Assembly: GCA_958415245.1 (NCBI GenBank)
Contig: CATYYP010000050.1
Coordinates: 1-9,430 of the forward strand
Length of the DNA stretch: 9,430 nucleotides
DNA from: Schaalia odontolytica
Lineage (GTDB): Bacteria; Actinomycetota; Actinomycetes; Actinomycetales; Actinomycetaceae
Direction of reading: 5' to 3'
Positions 1 to 5,326 of this stretch are shown piece after piece (positions within the stretch are counted from its first letter, which is position 1; every line of letters starts with the position of its first letter). A model generated the notes under the pieces. It worked only from the letters and a program-made list of their open reading frames with translations. It did not search any database and was not told the origin of the DNA. Position numbers and translations under genes: made by a program.

Positions 1-288
1 ATCCTGGCGTGGACCGGCGGTGACGAGGAGGCGCTGGCGGCCATGACCGACGAGCGGACGACGCGCATCTGGCCGGGCGGTGGCGCGACCACGACGCTGG
101 CGGGACCCTCACCCGCTTCCCCGGCGATCGGCCGCATCGACGCGCACGACCTGGGCGGGGCGTTCCTGACCCGCTACCGGGTGCGCTGGGAGGGCGGCGC
201 CTCGCTGGAATCCAGCGTGTGGGCGCCGGCGGCATCTGGCGAGGCGCGCCTGATCATGGTGCACCACCAGTCGACGCTGATCGGCTGA
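1..288 (+). CDS. C-terminal part of a possible NTF2-like (DUF4440/SnoaL-type) protein, 5' truncated
   Basis: The reading frame is open from the first base of the window to a TGA at 286-288, giving 95 residues of a gene that starts upstream. The layout resembles the small NTF2-like alpha+beta barrel family: a short helix with GDEEALAAM, then an acidic/aromatic strand (TRIWPGG), and at the C-terminus alternating strands ending YRVRW...SSVWAP...RLIMVHHQST, where DUF4440-like proteins carry a basic, histidine-rich last strand. That assignment rests on pattern only; catalytic residues cannot be judged without the N-terminus. Members of this superfamily range from ketosteroid isomerase-like enzymes to non-enzymatic ligand binders, so no reaction is proposed. 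The gene converges on the ABC operon across a 315-bp gap. Codon use is the same high-GC style as the neighbours. The coding call is fairly secure; the family call is not. Confidence 0.55.
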   Translation: MLAWTGGDEEALAAMTDERTTRIWPGGGATTTLAGPSPASPAIGRIDAHDLGGAFLTRYRVRWEGGASLESSVWAPAASGEARLIMVHHQSTLIG

Positions 289-331
289 ACCTGGGCACTG
301 TATCTCGCGAGATTGCACCAGTTAGGGAGCA

Positions 332-356
332 TTACACCACCTCCGAGCTGGTGTAA
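332..356. repeat. 8-bp hairpin, possible terminator of the upstream + gene
   Basis: TTACACCA (332-339) and TGGTGTAA (349-356) are perfect reverse complements separated by 9 bases. It begins 43 bases after the stop codon at 288, a usual place for a terminator, but the following bases are GAGCCCGC rather than T-rich. Its half-sites (ACACCA/TGGTGT) match those of the palindrome 8 bases downstream and a single imperfect copy at 315-325 (GCACCAGTTAG), so a protein-binding array is an alternative. Confidence 0.45.
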
Positions 357-363
357 GAGCCCG

Positions 364-386
364 CTAAGTGGTGTCACACCACTTAG
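364..386. promoter_or_regulatory. Perfect 23-nt palindrome, operator-like
   Basis: CTAAGTGGTGT (364-374) and ACACCACTTAG (376-386) form a perfect 11-bp inverted repeat around a single base. A one-base spacer favours a dimer-binding DNA site over a tight RNA hairpin. The core AGTGGT-5 nt-ACCACT resembles the half-sites of GntR/HutC-type operators such as the DasR dre site (AGTGGTCTAGACCACT), but the spacer here is one base longer. No promoter or start codon lies nearby, as both neighbours end here, so operator function is uncertain. Confidence 0.4.
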
Positions 387-425
387 GAACAAGCTAAAAC
401 GCAGAACATGCCCGGCCGGACATAC

Positions 426-568
426 TGCTCGCCCAGGCTGCGGCGCCCGTGGGCGGCGGCGAGGCCTGGCCGGGCTTCGAGATCGATCACTCCGAGCCGA
501 AGGCTCGCGTGTGGCGATCTCGCGGGCGGGCCGCCGCCCACGGGCGCACCAAGCAGCCGGGCCCAGCA
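426..568. repeat. Nested inverted-repeat structure (about 143 nt), RNA-like
   Basis: An 18-bp perfect inverted repeat pairs 443-460 with 530-547. Inside it, CGAGATCG (478-485) pairs with CGATCTCG (515-522), and CGAGCC (493-498) pairs with GGCTCG (502-507) across a GAA loop. Outside it, pairing continues with interruptions between 431-441 and 553-562, and TGCT (426-429) with AGCA (565-568). The result is one long rod of coaxial stems with internal loops. On the - strand it begins 35 bases after the ABC ATPase stop codon, so it could act as a large terminator or 3' stabiliser of the importer mRNA. It could also be a small structured RNA or a mobile palindromic repeat. No T tract follows on either strand. 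Confidence 0.5.
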
Positions 569-603
569 AAGCCTGCCCCTCCACGAGGAGCCCCGCCACA
601 CCC

Positions 604-1371
604 TTACAGCTTGGCGCCCTCGAAGCTGAAGATGTCGAGGAACTTGCGTGCACGATCCGATGAGGGATCCGCGAAGAACTTGCGCGGCGGGTCGACCTCG
701 ACGATGCGGCCCTCGTCCATGAAGACGATGCGATCCGCGATCGCGCGGGCAAAGCCCATCTCGTGGGTGACGATGAGCATCGTCATGCCGGTGCGAGCCA
801 GTTCGAGGACGACGTCGAGGACCTCGCGCACCATCTCCGGGTCAAGGGAGGCCGTGACCTCGTCAAGGAGGAGGATCTCGGGGTCCATCATGAGGGCGCG
901 CACGATGGCGACGCGCTGGCGCTGACCGCCGGACAGCTGGCGCGGGTAGTCGTCGGCGCGGTCCGCCAGGCCGACGCGCTCGAGTAGTTTCAGCGCCCGT
1001 GCGCTCGCGTCGGCGCGCGATTCTCCCGCGACGAGGCCGGGGGCGAGCGTCAGGTTCCCCATGACGGTCAGGTGGGGGAAGAGCTCGTAGGACTGGAAGA
1101 CCATGCCGATGCGGCGGCGGACCTCGGGCCAGGAGACGCCGGGGGCCGCCAGATCGTTCCCATCGAAGAGGATCTGCCCGGAATTGATGGGCTCGAGGCC
1201 GTTGATAGTGCGCAAGAGCGTGGACTTGCCGCAGCCGGAGGGACCGATGATGACGACGACTTCGCCATCGGCGACGTCGAGGGAAACGCCGCGCAGGGCG
1301 TGGTGCCCGCCGGGGTAGGTCTTGTCGAGGTCGACGAGGCGCAGCTGCGGGTCGGAGGTCAGTTCTGCCAT
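604..1371 (-). CDS. Polar amino-acid ABC transporter ATP-binding protein (GlnQ/HisP type)
   Basis: This 255-residue cytoplasmic ATPase drives amino-acid uptake by hydrolysing ATP as a dimer under the two permeases. All motifs are present: Walker A GPSGCGKST (43-51), Q-loop Gln93 in VFQSYELFPH, ABC signature LSGGQ (146-150), Walker B ILLLDE (166-171), D-loop SLDPE, and switch histidine 203 in VTHEMGFA. The DEVTASLDPE form and the overall length are typical of the polar amino-acid (PAAT) subfamily, not of branched-chain or sugar importers. The frame is open further upstream to an ATG at 1452, but ATG 1371 is chosen because GGAG lies just before it and because it overlaps the upstream permease stop by only 13 nt, implying translational coupling. 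It is the last gene of the operon. Ligand specificity cannot be read from this subunit. Confidence 0.95.
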   Translation of the reverse strand: MAELTSDPQLRLVDLDKTYPGGHHALRGVSLDVADGEVVVIIGPSGCGKSTLLRTINGLEPINSGQILFDGNDLAAPGVSWPEVRRRIGMVFQSYELFPHLTVMGNLTLAPGLVAGESRADASARALKLLERVGLADRADDYPRQLSGGQRQRVAIVRALMMDPEILLLDEVTASLDPEMVREVLDVVLELARTGMTMLIVTHEMGFARAIADRIVFMDEGRIVEVDPPRKFFADPSSDRARKFLDIFSFEGAKL

Positions 1372-2036
1372 GTTTTCTCCATGTGGCGTGAGAGGAGCGA
1401 GATCGGCCAGCAGATGAGGAAGTACAGCACGAAGATCAGGCCGTAGATCCACAGCGAGGCGGTCGGGTAGTTAAAGCGGTTGGCGTCGATGATCTGCTGT
1501 CCGACTTTGAGGACTTCGACGACGCCAATGAGGACGACGAGGGAGGTCGTCTTCACCATGCGGGTGATGAGGTTGACGGCCGGGGGCGCGAGCCTGCGCA
1601 GGGTTTGCGGCAGGATGACGCGGCGCATGGTCTGCCTCGGGGTGAGTCCCAGAGCGTATGCGGACTCGTACTGGTGGCGCGGGATCGCGATGAGCGCGCC
1701 TCGCACAAGGTCACCCATTTCGGCGCCGCCCCACAGGGTGAAGACGAGGACGGACGCGGTGATGCCGTCCAGGTTGATCCCCGCGACGCGCGTGAGCCCG
1801 AAGTAGGCGACGAACAGGAGGACGAGCTGAGGCATGATGCGCACGAACTCGAGGTAGAGCTGCATGAGCCAGCGCAGGGGACACCAGCGCGAGCGCATGC
1901 CGAGGCCGACGAACACGCCGAGCACCAGCGACAAGACGACGGACAGCGCTGAGATGCCGACGGTGACGCCCAGGCCCTCGAGGATGCGCACGAGGTTGCG
2001 GCCTTCGAAGATGACGTTAATTCCCAAATCCGCCAC
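1359..2036 (-). CDS. Polar amino-acid ABC transporter permease (HisM/GlnP family), second
   Basis: This 225-residue inner-membrane protein forms one half of the importer channel. It has the PAAT permease layout: an N-terminal helix (about 22-46), the VRIMPQLVLLF segment (65-75) matching the family's RGTP-type motif, further helices around 92-112 and 163-180, and a last helix at 196-216. The EAA coupling loop, which docks on the ATPase, is YESAYALGLTPRQTMRRVILPQ-like at 123-144, with the diagnostic glycine and I-LP. The start is GTG at 2036, preceded by AAGAAGG about 8 nt upstream. It overlaps the preceding permease by 20 nt and the ATPase by 13 nt, so the three genes are tightly coupled. It is clearly homologous to, but diverged from, the other permease, so the channel is probably a heterodimer. 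Confidence 0.93.
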   Translation of the reverse strand: MADLGINVIFEGRNLVRILEGLGVTVGISALSVVLSLVLGVFVGLGMRSRWCPLRWLMQLYLEFVRIMPQLVLLFVAYFGLTRVAGINLDGITASVLVFTLWGGAEMGDLVRGALIAIPRHQYESAYALGLTPRQTMRRVILPQTLRRLAPPAVNLITRMVKTTSLVVLIGVVEVLKVGQQIIDANRFNYPTASLWIYGLIFVLYFLICWPISLLSRHMEKTWQN

Positions 2037-2700
2037 GGCGCACCTTCTTTTCGATGAGTCGGGCCGCGATGGACACGGGCAGGAGGATCACCAGGTAGGC
2101 GATGACCAGGAGGATCAGCGCTTCGGAGGTGTTGTAGGACATGCCGATGAGGTCTTTCGCGACGTACACAAGGTCGGGCAGCGCAACGACGGAGACGACG
2201 GATGTTTCCTTGATGAGGAAGATGACGTTGGCGGCGAGCGGCGGCACGGAGGTCGCGATGGCCTGTGGGAGGGCGACGTGGCGCAGCGTCTGGGTACGGG
2301 TGAGGCCGAGCGCCGCAGACGACTCCCACTGGATGGTGGCAATCGAGTCGAGACCGGAGCGCAGGGCTTCGGCCATGTAGGCGCCGCCCAGGAAGATGAG
2401 GCCGACGATCGCGCAGGTCTCGCCGCTCCACTTGATGCCCACGCGCGGCAGGCCGAAGTAGATGAAGAAGAGCTGCACGAGCAGGGGCGTGTTGCGCGAC
2501 AGTTCGACGTAGGCGGCGGCGATCTGGGTGGCGACGGGGATCCGGTAGTGCCGGATCGCGGCCACGAGCAGGCCGACCGCGAGGGAGCCGACGATGCCGA
2601 TAGCCGCGATCCTCAGGGTGAGGATGGCGGCGTCGACGTACATGGGCGCGTATCGCGCCAGGATGTCAAGATTCATAGGCGAAATCTGGGACGAGGCCAT
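2017..2700 (-). CDS. Polar amino-acid ABC transporter permease (HisQ/GlnP family), first
   Basis: This 227-residue membrane subunit pairs with the product of the next gene. It shows the family motif SRNTPLLVQLFFIYFGLP (68-85), close to the PAAT consensus, and an EAA loop at 125-147 (WESSAALGLTRTQTLRHVALPQ-like). Hydrophobic helices lie near 22-49, 95-115, 155-180 and 192-213. The C-terminus is basic (KKVRRGG), which fits the cytoplasmic side. ATG 2700 is used as the start, although an ATG eight codons later (2676, MNLDILARYAP) would match the usual start of this family equally well; neither has a strong Shine-Dalgarno sequence. The gene follows the receptor gene after a 64-nt spacer that contains a short hairpin, and it overlaps the next permease by 20 nt. 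Confidence 0.93.
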   Translation of the reverse strand: MASSQISPMNLDILARYAPMYVDAAILTLRIAAIGIVGSLAVGLLVAAIRHYRIPVATQIAAAYVELSRNTPLLVQLFFIYFGLPRVGIKWSGETCAIVGLIFLGGAYMAEALRSGLDSIATIQWESSAALGLTRTQTLRHVALPQAIATSVPPLAANVIFLIKETSVVSVVALPDLVYVAKDLIGMSYNTSEALILLVIAYLVILLPVSIAARLIEKKVRRGGFGN

Positions 2701-2713
2701 GGCTGGCCGGTGC

Positions 2714-2735
2714 GGTCACCCGCGGTGGGTGGACC
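2714..2735. repeat. Short hairpin in the receptor-permease spacer
   Basis: CACCC (2717-2721) pairs with GGGTG (2727-2731) around a 5-nt loop, and GGT (2714-2716) pairs with ACC (2733-2735) after a one-base bulge. It lies 13 bases upstream of the permease ATG on the - strand and could limit ribosome entry or slow exonuclease decay. The small size makes chance occurrence possible in such GC-rich DNA. Confidence 0.3.
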
Positions 2736-2764
2736 CGGGAGCGAGCCACGGCCTCGTACCTGTG

Positions 2765-3667
2765 TCAGTTGGTGGAGGTGGTGTCCACGCCGCCTTCGAC
2801 GACCAGGTCGTCGAAGGCGGCGTGGACACCGTAGACGGGGGCGAGGGTCTGCTCGTAGTCCTTGTGGAAGAAGTTTTCCTTGCCGAGCTCAACGAGCTGG
2901 TTGTTCAGCCAGTCGAGGAGGGCGGTGTTGCCCTTCTTAACGGCGGCCGCGATGTAGCTGGTCTCGCCCAGGCTCTTGATGCCGACGCTGAAGCCGGGGT
3001 GCTGAATCGCCCAGGCGATGACCTCGGTGTTGTCGGTGGAGAAGGCGTCGCCGCGGCCGTCCTCGAGGGCCTGGTAGGCGTCGGAGTACTGGTCGTACTT
3101 CTGGAGCTTGACCTCGGGGTGGTTGGCCTCAAAGTAGGCTTCGGCGGTCGTGCCCTTGGTGACGATGAGGGTCTTGCCGGCCAGCTGGCTCACGTCGGTA
3201 ATTTCAGCCGAGGTGGGAGAGACGACGCCGAGGGAGACCTTGAAGTAGGGGTTCGCGAAGTCGACCTTTTCGGCGCGCTCGGGCGTGACGGTGAAGTTCG
3301 CGAGGGTGATGTCGACCTTGTTGGAGGCGAGGACCTCGGTGCGGGCGGCGGCGTCGACAGGGACGTACTTGGCGGTGACGCCCAGGTCGGCGGCGATGCG
3401 GTCACCGTAGACGACGTCGTATCCAGCAGGCTTACCGTCGGCGTCGATGTAGCCGAAGGGGGCCTTGTCGGAGAAGATGCCGATGACGATCTCGCCGGCT
3501 TCCTTGATCTGCTCGGGGCTGCGGTCGCCGACCTGCGCGCCGGACGCGGAGGACGAGGAGGTGGACGCGCCACCGGAGCATGCGGCCATGCCGAGGGCTG
3601 CAACCATGGCGACGGCGGCCGTGGCGAGTCGAAGGAATGGCTTCTTGCGTGCGTGAGTGGCGCTCAT
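2765..3667 (-). CDS. Lipoprotein amino-acid-binding receptor of the ABC importer (SBP family 3)
   Basis: This 300-residue lipid-anchored receptor captures the amino acid outside the membrane and hands it to the permeases. It starts with a basic signal peptide (MSATHARKKP), a hydrophobic core, and a lipobox LGMAAC with the lipidated Cys30, followed by a Ser/Gly/Ala linker to about 47. The SBP_bac_3 body follows: GYDVVYGDRIAADLGV (82-97), the ligand-carboxylate arginine Arg109 in AAART, DITLANFTVTPERAEKVDFANPYF-like 119-142, KGTT (171-174) and the amino-group-binding STDN (210-213). These are cluster-3 features for polar or acidic amino acids; the exact ligand is not readable. ATG 3667 has a good AGGAG 6 nt upstream. 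The last 20 residues (VHAAFDD and on) are mostly encoded by a perfect 51-nt palindrome, a feature that looks non-ancestral. It is the first gene of the operon. Confidence 0.95.
   Translation of the reverse strand: MSATHARKKPFLRLATAAVAMVAALGMAACSGGASTSSSSASGAQVGDRSPEQIKEAGEIVIGIFSDKAPFGYIDADGKPAGYDVVYGDRIAADLGVTAKYVPVDAAARTEVLASNKVDITLANFTVTPERAEKVDFANPYFKVSLGVVSPTSAEITDVSQLAGKTLIVTKGTTAEAYFEANHPEVKLQKYDQYSDAYQALEDGRGDAFSTDNTEVIAWAIQHPGFSVGIKSLGETSYIAAAVKKGNTALLDWLNNQLVELGKENFFHKDYEQTLAPVYGVHAAFDDLVVEGGVDTTSTN
2780..2830. repeat. Perfect 25-bp inverted repeat inside the receptor gene
   Basis: Bases 2780-2804 are the exact reverse complement of 2806-2830, with only A2805 unpaired. The 51 nt cover exactly 17 codons (residues 280-296) of the receptor in frame. 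Because of the symmetry, the opposite strand reads the same peptide except for one residue (L on the coding strand, Q on the other). In the - strand mRNA it forms a very stable hairpin 12 bases before the stop codon and 80 bases before the next gene's start. A role in transcript stabilisation or partial termination, setting a receptor excess over permeases, is possible. Confidence 0.85.
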
Positions 3668-3693
3668 GAGGGCTCCTGATCTGGGTGATTGGT

Positions 3694-3714
3694 AAAACCG
3701 AGGGGTGTCCTCGG
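3694..3714 (-). terminator. Terminator-like hairpin in the importer leader (possible attenuator)
   Basis: Read on the - strand, CCGAGG and CCTCGG (3709-3714 and 3698-3703) form a 6-bp stem with a 5-nt loop, followed directly by TTTT (3697-3694). This has the shape of a small intrinsic terminator and sits 27 nt upstream of the receptor start codon. No gene reads into it from further upstream on this strand, so if it works it would act on the operon's own leader. No mutually exclusive antiterminator stem was found, and the stem is short. Confidence 0.35.
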
Positions 3715-3896
3715 CGTTGGTGTCGATGCTTTCATTGCTCTCACCCGTATGCGAGGGGTCGATCCAGTTTTGGAACTATGTGACAAACGCATGTGGGGCC
3801 AATCCGCTGAATTCCGCGCCAGGAACAGGGGCGCATCGAAACGTGGAAGTCATCACGCTACGGTGCGCCCGCTCGCAATTGAACGGATCGGCACGC

Positions 3897-3902
3897 GAAA
3901 AT
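3897..3902 (+). promoter_or_regulatory. Candidate -10 box for leaderless azlC mRNA
   Basis: GAAAAT keeps the A at position 2 and T at position 6 of the -10 consensus and ends 7 bases before the azlC ATG, so transcription would begin at or next to the start codon. No Shine-Dalgarno sequence is visible upstream of azlC, which agrees with a leaderless mRNA. No recognisable -35 is present at standard spacing. Confidence 0.3.
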
Positions 3903-3909
3903 TGCACCC

Positions 3910-4668
3910 ATGCCCAAGCTACCGCGCACCGTGAACCTCCCCGTGCCGGCTAGCCCTACCCGCCGCGAGATCCTCGAGGGTTTACGCATCACGGCGCCCG
4001 TGGCCGCGGGTTACATCCCGCTGGGCCTGGCGTACGGCGTTCTCGTCATCCAGCTGGGCCTGCCGTGGTGGTTGGCTCCGTCGCTCTCCCTGGCCGCCTA
4101 CTCGGGGTCGGCCGAGCTGCTCGTCGTCACTCTGGCCGCGCAGAATACGCCGCTGGCCGTCATCGCGGTAACGATGCTGCTGGTGAATTTCCGCCTCCTG
4201 TTTTTCGCGTTCTCGTTCCCGTTGCACGTCATCGAGGGCCGCTTCGCGCGACTCTTCTCGATGTACGCCCTCGTGGACGAGGCCTACGCGCTGACCGCCG
4301 CCCGCCCAAACGGGTGGACGAAGCCTCGACTATTGGCGATGCAGGCTCTCTTTAACCTCACGTGGGTTATTTCGAGCCTCGTGGGCGTCTCCGCGGGGTC
4401 CTTGATTCCTACGCAGATCGAGGGACTCGACTTCGCACTGACGGCCCTGTTCATCACGCTGACCCTGGACGCGGCGCGCACGAGGCGCGAGCTGCCCTCG
4501 ATCCTCCTGGCTGGCACATCCTTCGCGGTGGCCATGGTGGTGGCACCCGGCCAGCGCCTGCTCGTGGCGCTACTGCTGTTCGTCGCGTGCCTGGTGGTTC
4601 GCCACGTTCTTCATCGCCGAGGCATCCTGCACTCCGCAGATGAGGTGGCCGAAGGGGGTGCGCAGTGA
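3910..4668 (+). CDS. azlC: AzlC family branched-chain amino-acid exporter, large subunit
   Basis: This 252-residue integral membrane protein is recognisable as AzlC (YgaZ in E. coli), which with AzlD exports branched-chain amino acids and analogues such as azaleucine. Family marks visible are the N-terminal GLRITAPVAAGYIPLGLAYGVL (24-45), AAYSGSAELLVV (62-73, the usual -Y-G-aQ/E- region), LLVNFRLLFFAFSFP (90-104, the conserved N-R-LL pattern), ALVDEAYAL (120-128) and EGLDFALTALFITL (171-184). Length is near the family norm. ATG 3910 is chosen as the only ATG near the N-terminus; it lacks a Shine-Dalgarno sequence, and GTG codons at 3931 or 3943 are alternatives. The stop codon overlaps the azlD start by 4 nt. 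It is divergent from an amino-acid importer, which suits a role in amino-acid balance. The actual substrate in this organism is inferred from the family. Confidence 0.9.
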   Translation: MPKLPRTVNLPVPASPTRREILEGLRITAPVAAGYIPLGLAYGVLVIQLGLPWWLAPSLSLAAYSGSAELLVVTLAAQNTPLAVIAVTMLLVNFRLLFFAFSFPLHVIEGRFARLFSMYALVDEAYALTAARPNGWTKPRLLAMQALFNLTWVISSLVGVSAGSLIPTQIEGLDFALTALFITLTLDAARTRRELPSILLAGTSFAVAMVVAPGQRLLVALLLFVACLVVRHVLHRRGILHSADEVAEGGAQ

Positions 4669-4994
4669 CTCCGACGCTGGGCTACCTGCTGGCGCTTCTG
4701 GCGATCACCTTCGTCATCGACTTTACGTTGCGTGCTCTGCCGTTCAAGATCCTTGAACCGCTACGCGATTCGCGTTTCGTCTCCGACATGGCGGTGTGGA
4801 TGCCGCCGGGCATCATGCTGATCCTCGTGCTCTCGACGCTGACGCAGGGCGCGCAGGAGGCCGGTGGCCGCTGGTGGGCGGCGCTGGTGGCGACGGGTGT
4901 GACGGTGGCGGTGCACCTGCTGAGCGGCCGCAAGCTCCTGTGGAGCGTCGGCATCGGAACGGTCTGCTACGTCGCACTGCTGAACTGGCTCTGA
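4665..4994 (+). CDS. azlD: AzlD family branched-chain amino-acid exporter, small subunit
   Basis: This 109-residue protein has four predicted hydrophobic helices (about 4-25, 42-60, 70-87 and 92-108), the size and layout of AzlD/YgaH, the small partner required by AzlC. The RALPFKIL segment (23-30) and the VWMPPGIMLILVLST segment (44-58) correspond to the conserved R-lPf and P-ai-a-l regions of the family. The start is GTG at 4665 within a GTGA overlap with the azlC stop, a clear sign of translational coupling and of a working complex made in matched amounts. The C-terminus ends in a hydrophobic LLNWL with little beyond the last helix. The gene is followed by direct repeats and a 16-bp palindrome that may end the transcript. 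Confidence 0.88.
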   Translation: MTPTLGYLLALLAITFVIDFTLRALPFKILEPLRDSRFVSDMAVWMPPGIMLILVLSTLTQGAQEAGGRWWAALVATGVTVAVHLLSGRKLLWSVGIGTVCYVALLNWL

Positions 4995-5044
4995 CGAACT
5001 AGCGCTGACGAACTGACTTTCTCCGGCTGACCAAGCTCCGGCTG
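4991..5044. repeat. Short direct repeats after azlD
   Basis: CTGACGAACT occurs at 4991-5000, overlapping the azlD stop codon, and again at 5005-5014. CTCCGGCTG occurs at 5021-5029 and at 5036-5044. The periods are 14 and 15 bases. They look like small local duplications by slippage; no function is evident. Confidence 0.5.
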
Positions 5045-5057
5045 CTGGGCCCAGCAG
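5042..5057 (+). terminator. 16-bp perfect palindrome, candidate azlCD terminator
   Basis: CTGCTGGG and CCCAGCAG abut without a spacer, which as RNA gives a 6-bp stem with a GGCC tetraloop. It starts 48 bases after the azlD stop. No T run follows (GGGCAGAC), so it would be an atypical, stem-only terminator of the kind often proposed in actinobacteria; an operator is an alternative. Confidence 0.35.
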
Positions 5058-5075
5058 GGGCAGACATACGCGCAC

Positions 5076-5154
5076 GTTAACCCGATAGGTGGTTGCGTGG
5101 GCAGGCTGCCCACCATGCCACCAATGGGGTTTAGCTGCGCATTGAAGGGTTAAC
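5076..5154. repeat. Nested inverted repeat
   Basis: Three concentric arm pairs are present: GTTAACCC (5076-5083) with GGGTTAAC (5147-5154), GGTGG (5088-5092) with CCACC (5118-5122), and GTGGGCAG (5097-5104) with CTGCCCAC (5106-5113) around one base. The nesting is more than random GC-rich sequence usually gives. Possible roles are a terminator, a structured RNA or a palindromic repeat element. Confidence 0.45.
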
Positions 5155-5231
5155 ACTGCCAAGAGAAGGGTCCAGCTGCCAGATCCGACTCGCATTCGCC
5201 TCGCCTGCAGCGCCGAATAGCGCAATCAATG

Positions 5232-5258
5232 CCTCCACACCCGCCACATCCGCCAAAG
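5232..5258. repeat. 9-bp tandem repeat (three degenerate units)
   Basis: CCTCCACAC, CCGCCACAT and CCGCCAAAG follow each other directly. The third unit is the outer end of the left arm of the 21-bp inverted repeat, so the tandem repeat runs into the palindrome. Confidence 0.5.
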
Positions 5259-5326
5259 TGCAGACCCATTCACCTCAAACAGCCTGTTTTCAGCGTTTTT
5301 CGCCCAATGGGTCTGCACTTTGGCGG
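5250..5326. repeat. Perfect 21-bp inverted repeat with palindromic loop
   Basis: Bases 5250-5270 and 5306-5326 are exact reverse complements (arm core AAAGTGCAGACCC). The 35-base centre itself contains AAACAG-C-CTGTTT (5277-5289), a second dyad. The left arm is entered through a 9-bp tandem repeat. The shape suits a small non-autonomous palindromic element (REP- or MITE-like) or a large hairpin in an intergenic transcript. No target-site duplication was recognised at its borders. Confidence 0.75.

Larger units (their letters stand above)
289..603. other. Gene-free convergent gap rich in inverted repeats
   Basis: This 315-bp stretch lies between the 3' end of the + strand gene and the 3' end of the - strand ABC operon. 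Open frames here have compositions typical of high-GC shadow frames and no plausible start signals. It holds three palindromic structures, listed separately: a hairpin at 332-356, a perfect palindrome at 364-386 and a nested stem structure at 426-568. Both flanking genes end here, so terminator function is the plainest role, but none of the structures is followed by a clear T run. Confidence 0.6.
3668..3909. promoter_or_regulatory. Divergent regulatory region between amino-acid importer and azlCD exporter
   Basis: This 242-bp region must hold the promoters of both the - strand importer operon and the + strand azlCD pair. On the - strand, TTGGCC (about 3801-3806) with CATAGT 16 nt on is a weak promoter candidate, and TTGTCA (3781-3786) is a good -35 without a fitting -10. 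An imperfect dyad AGTT-TTGG-AACT lies at 3766-3777. Near azlC, GCAATT (3875-3880) and AATTGC (3900-3905) form a spaced inverted repeat that could serve an Lrp- or LysR-type regulator. No regulator gene is present in the window, so all assignments are tentative. Confidence 0.5.

Noticed and set aside
861..872. Walker B region reads DEVTASLD instead of the textbook DEPTSALD
   Set aside because: Val in place of Pro occurs often in PAAT-family ATPases; the catalytic Glu and the D-loop are intact, so no defect is implied.
1372..1452. Upstream ATG at 1452 giving a 27-residue extension of the ABC ATPase
   Set aside because: It would overlap the permease gene by 94 nt, and the ATG at 1371 has a GGAG ribosome site and the usual family N-terminus.
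2594..3679. A 361-codon open frame on the + strand opposite the receptor gene
   Set aside because: Its V/G/D-rich translation is the complement of a clear family-3 binding protein. It repeats the GVHAAFDD peptide only because of the perfect palindrome at 2780-2830.
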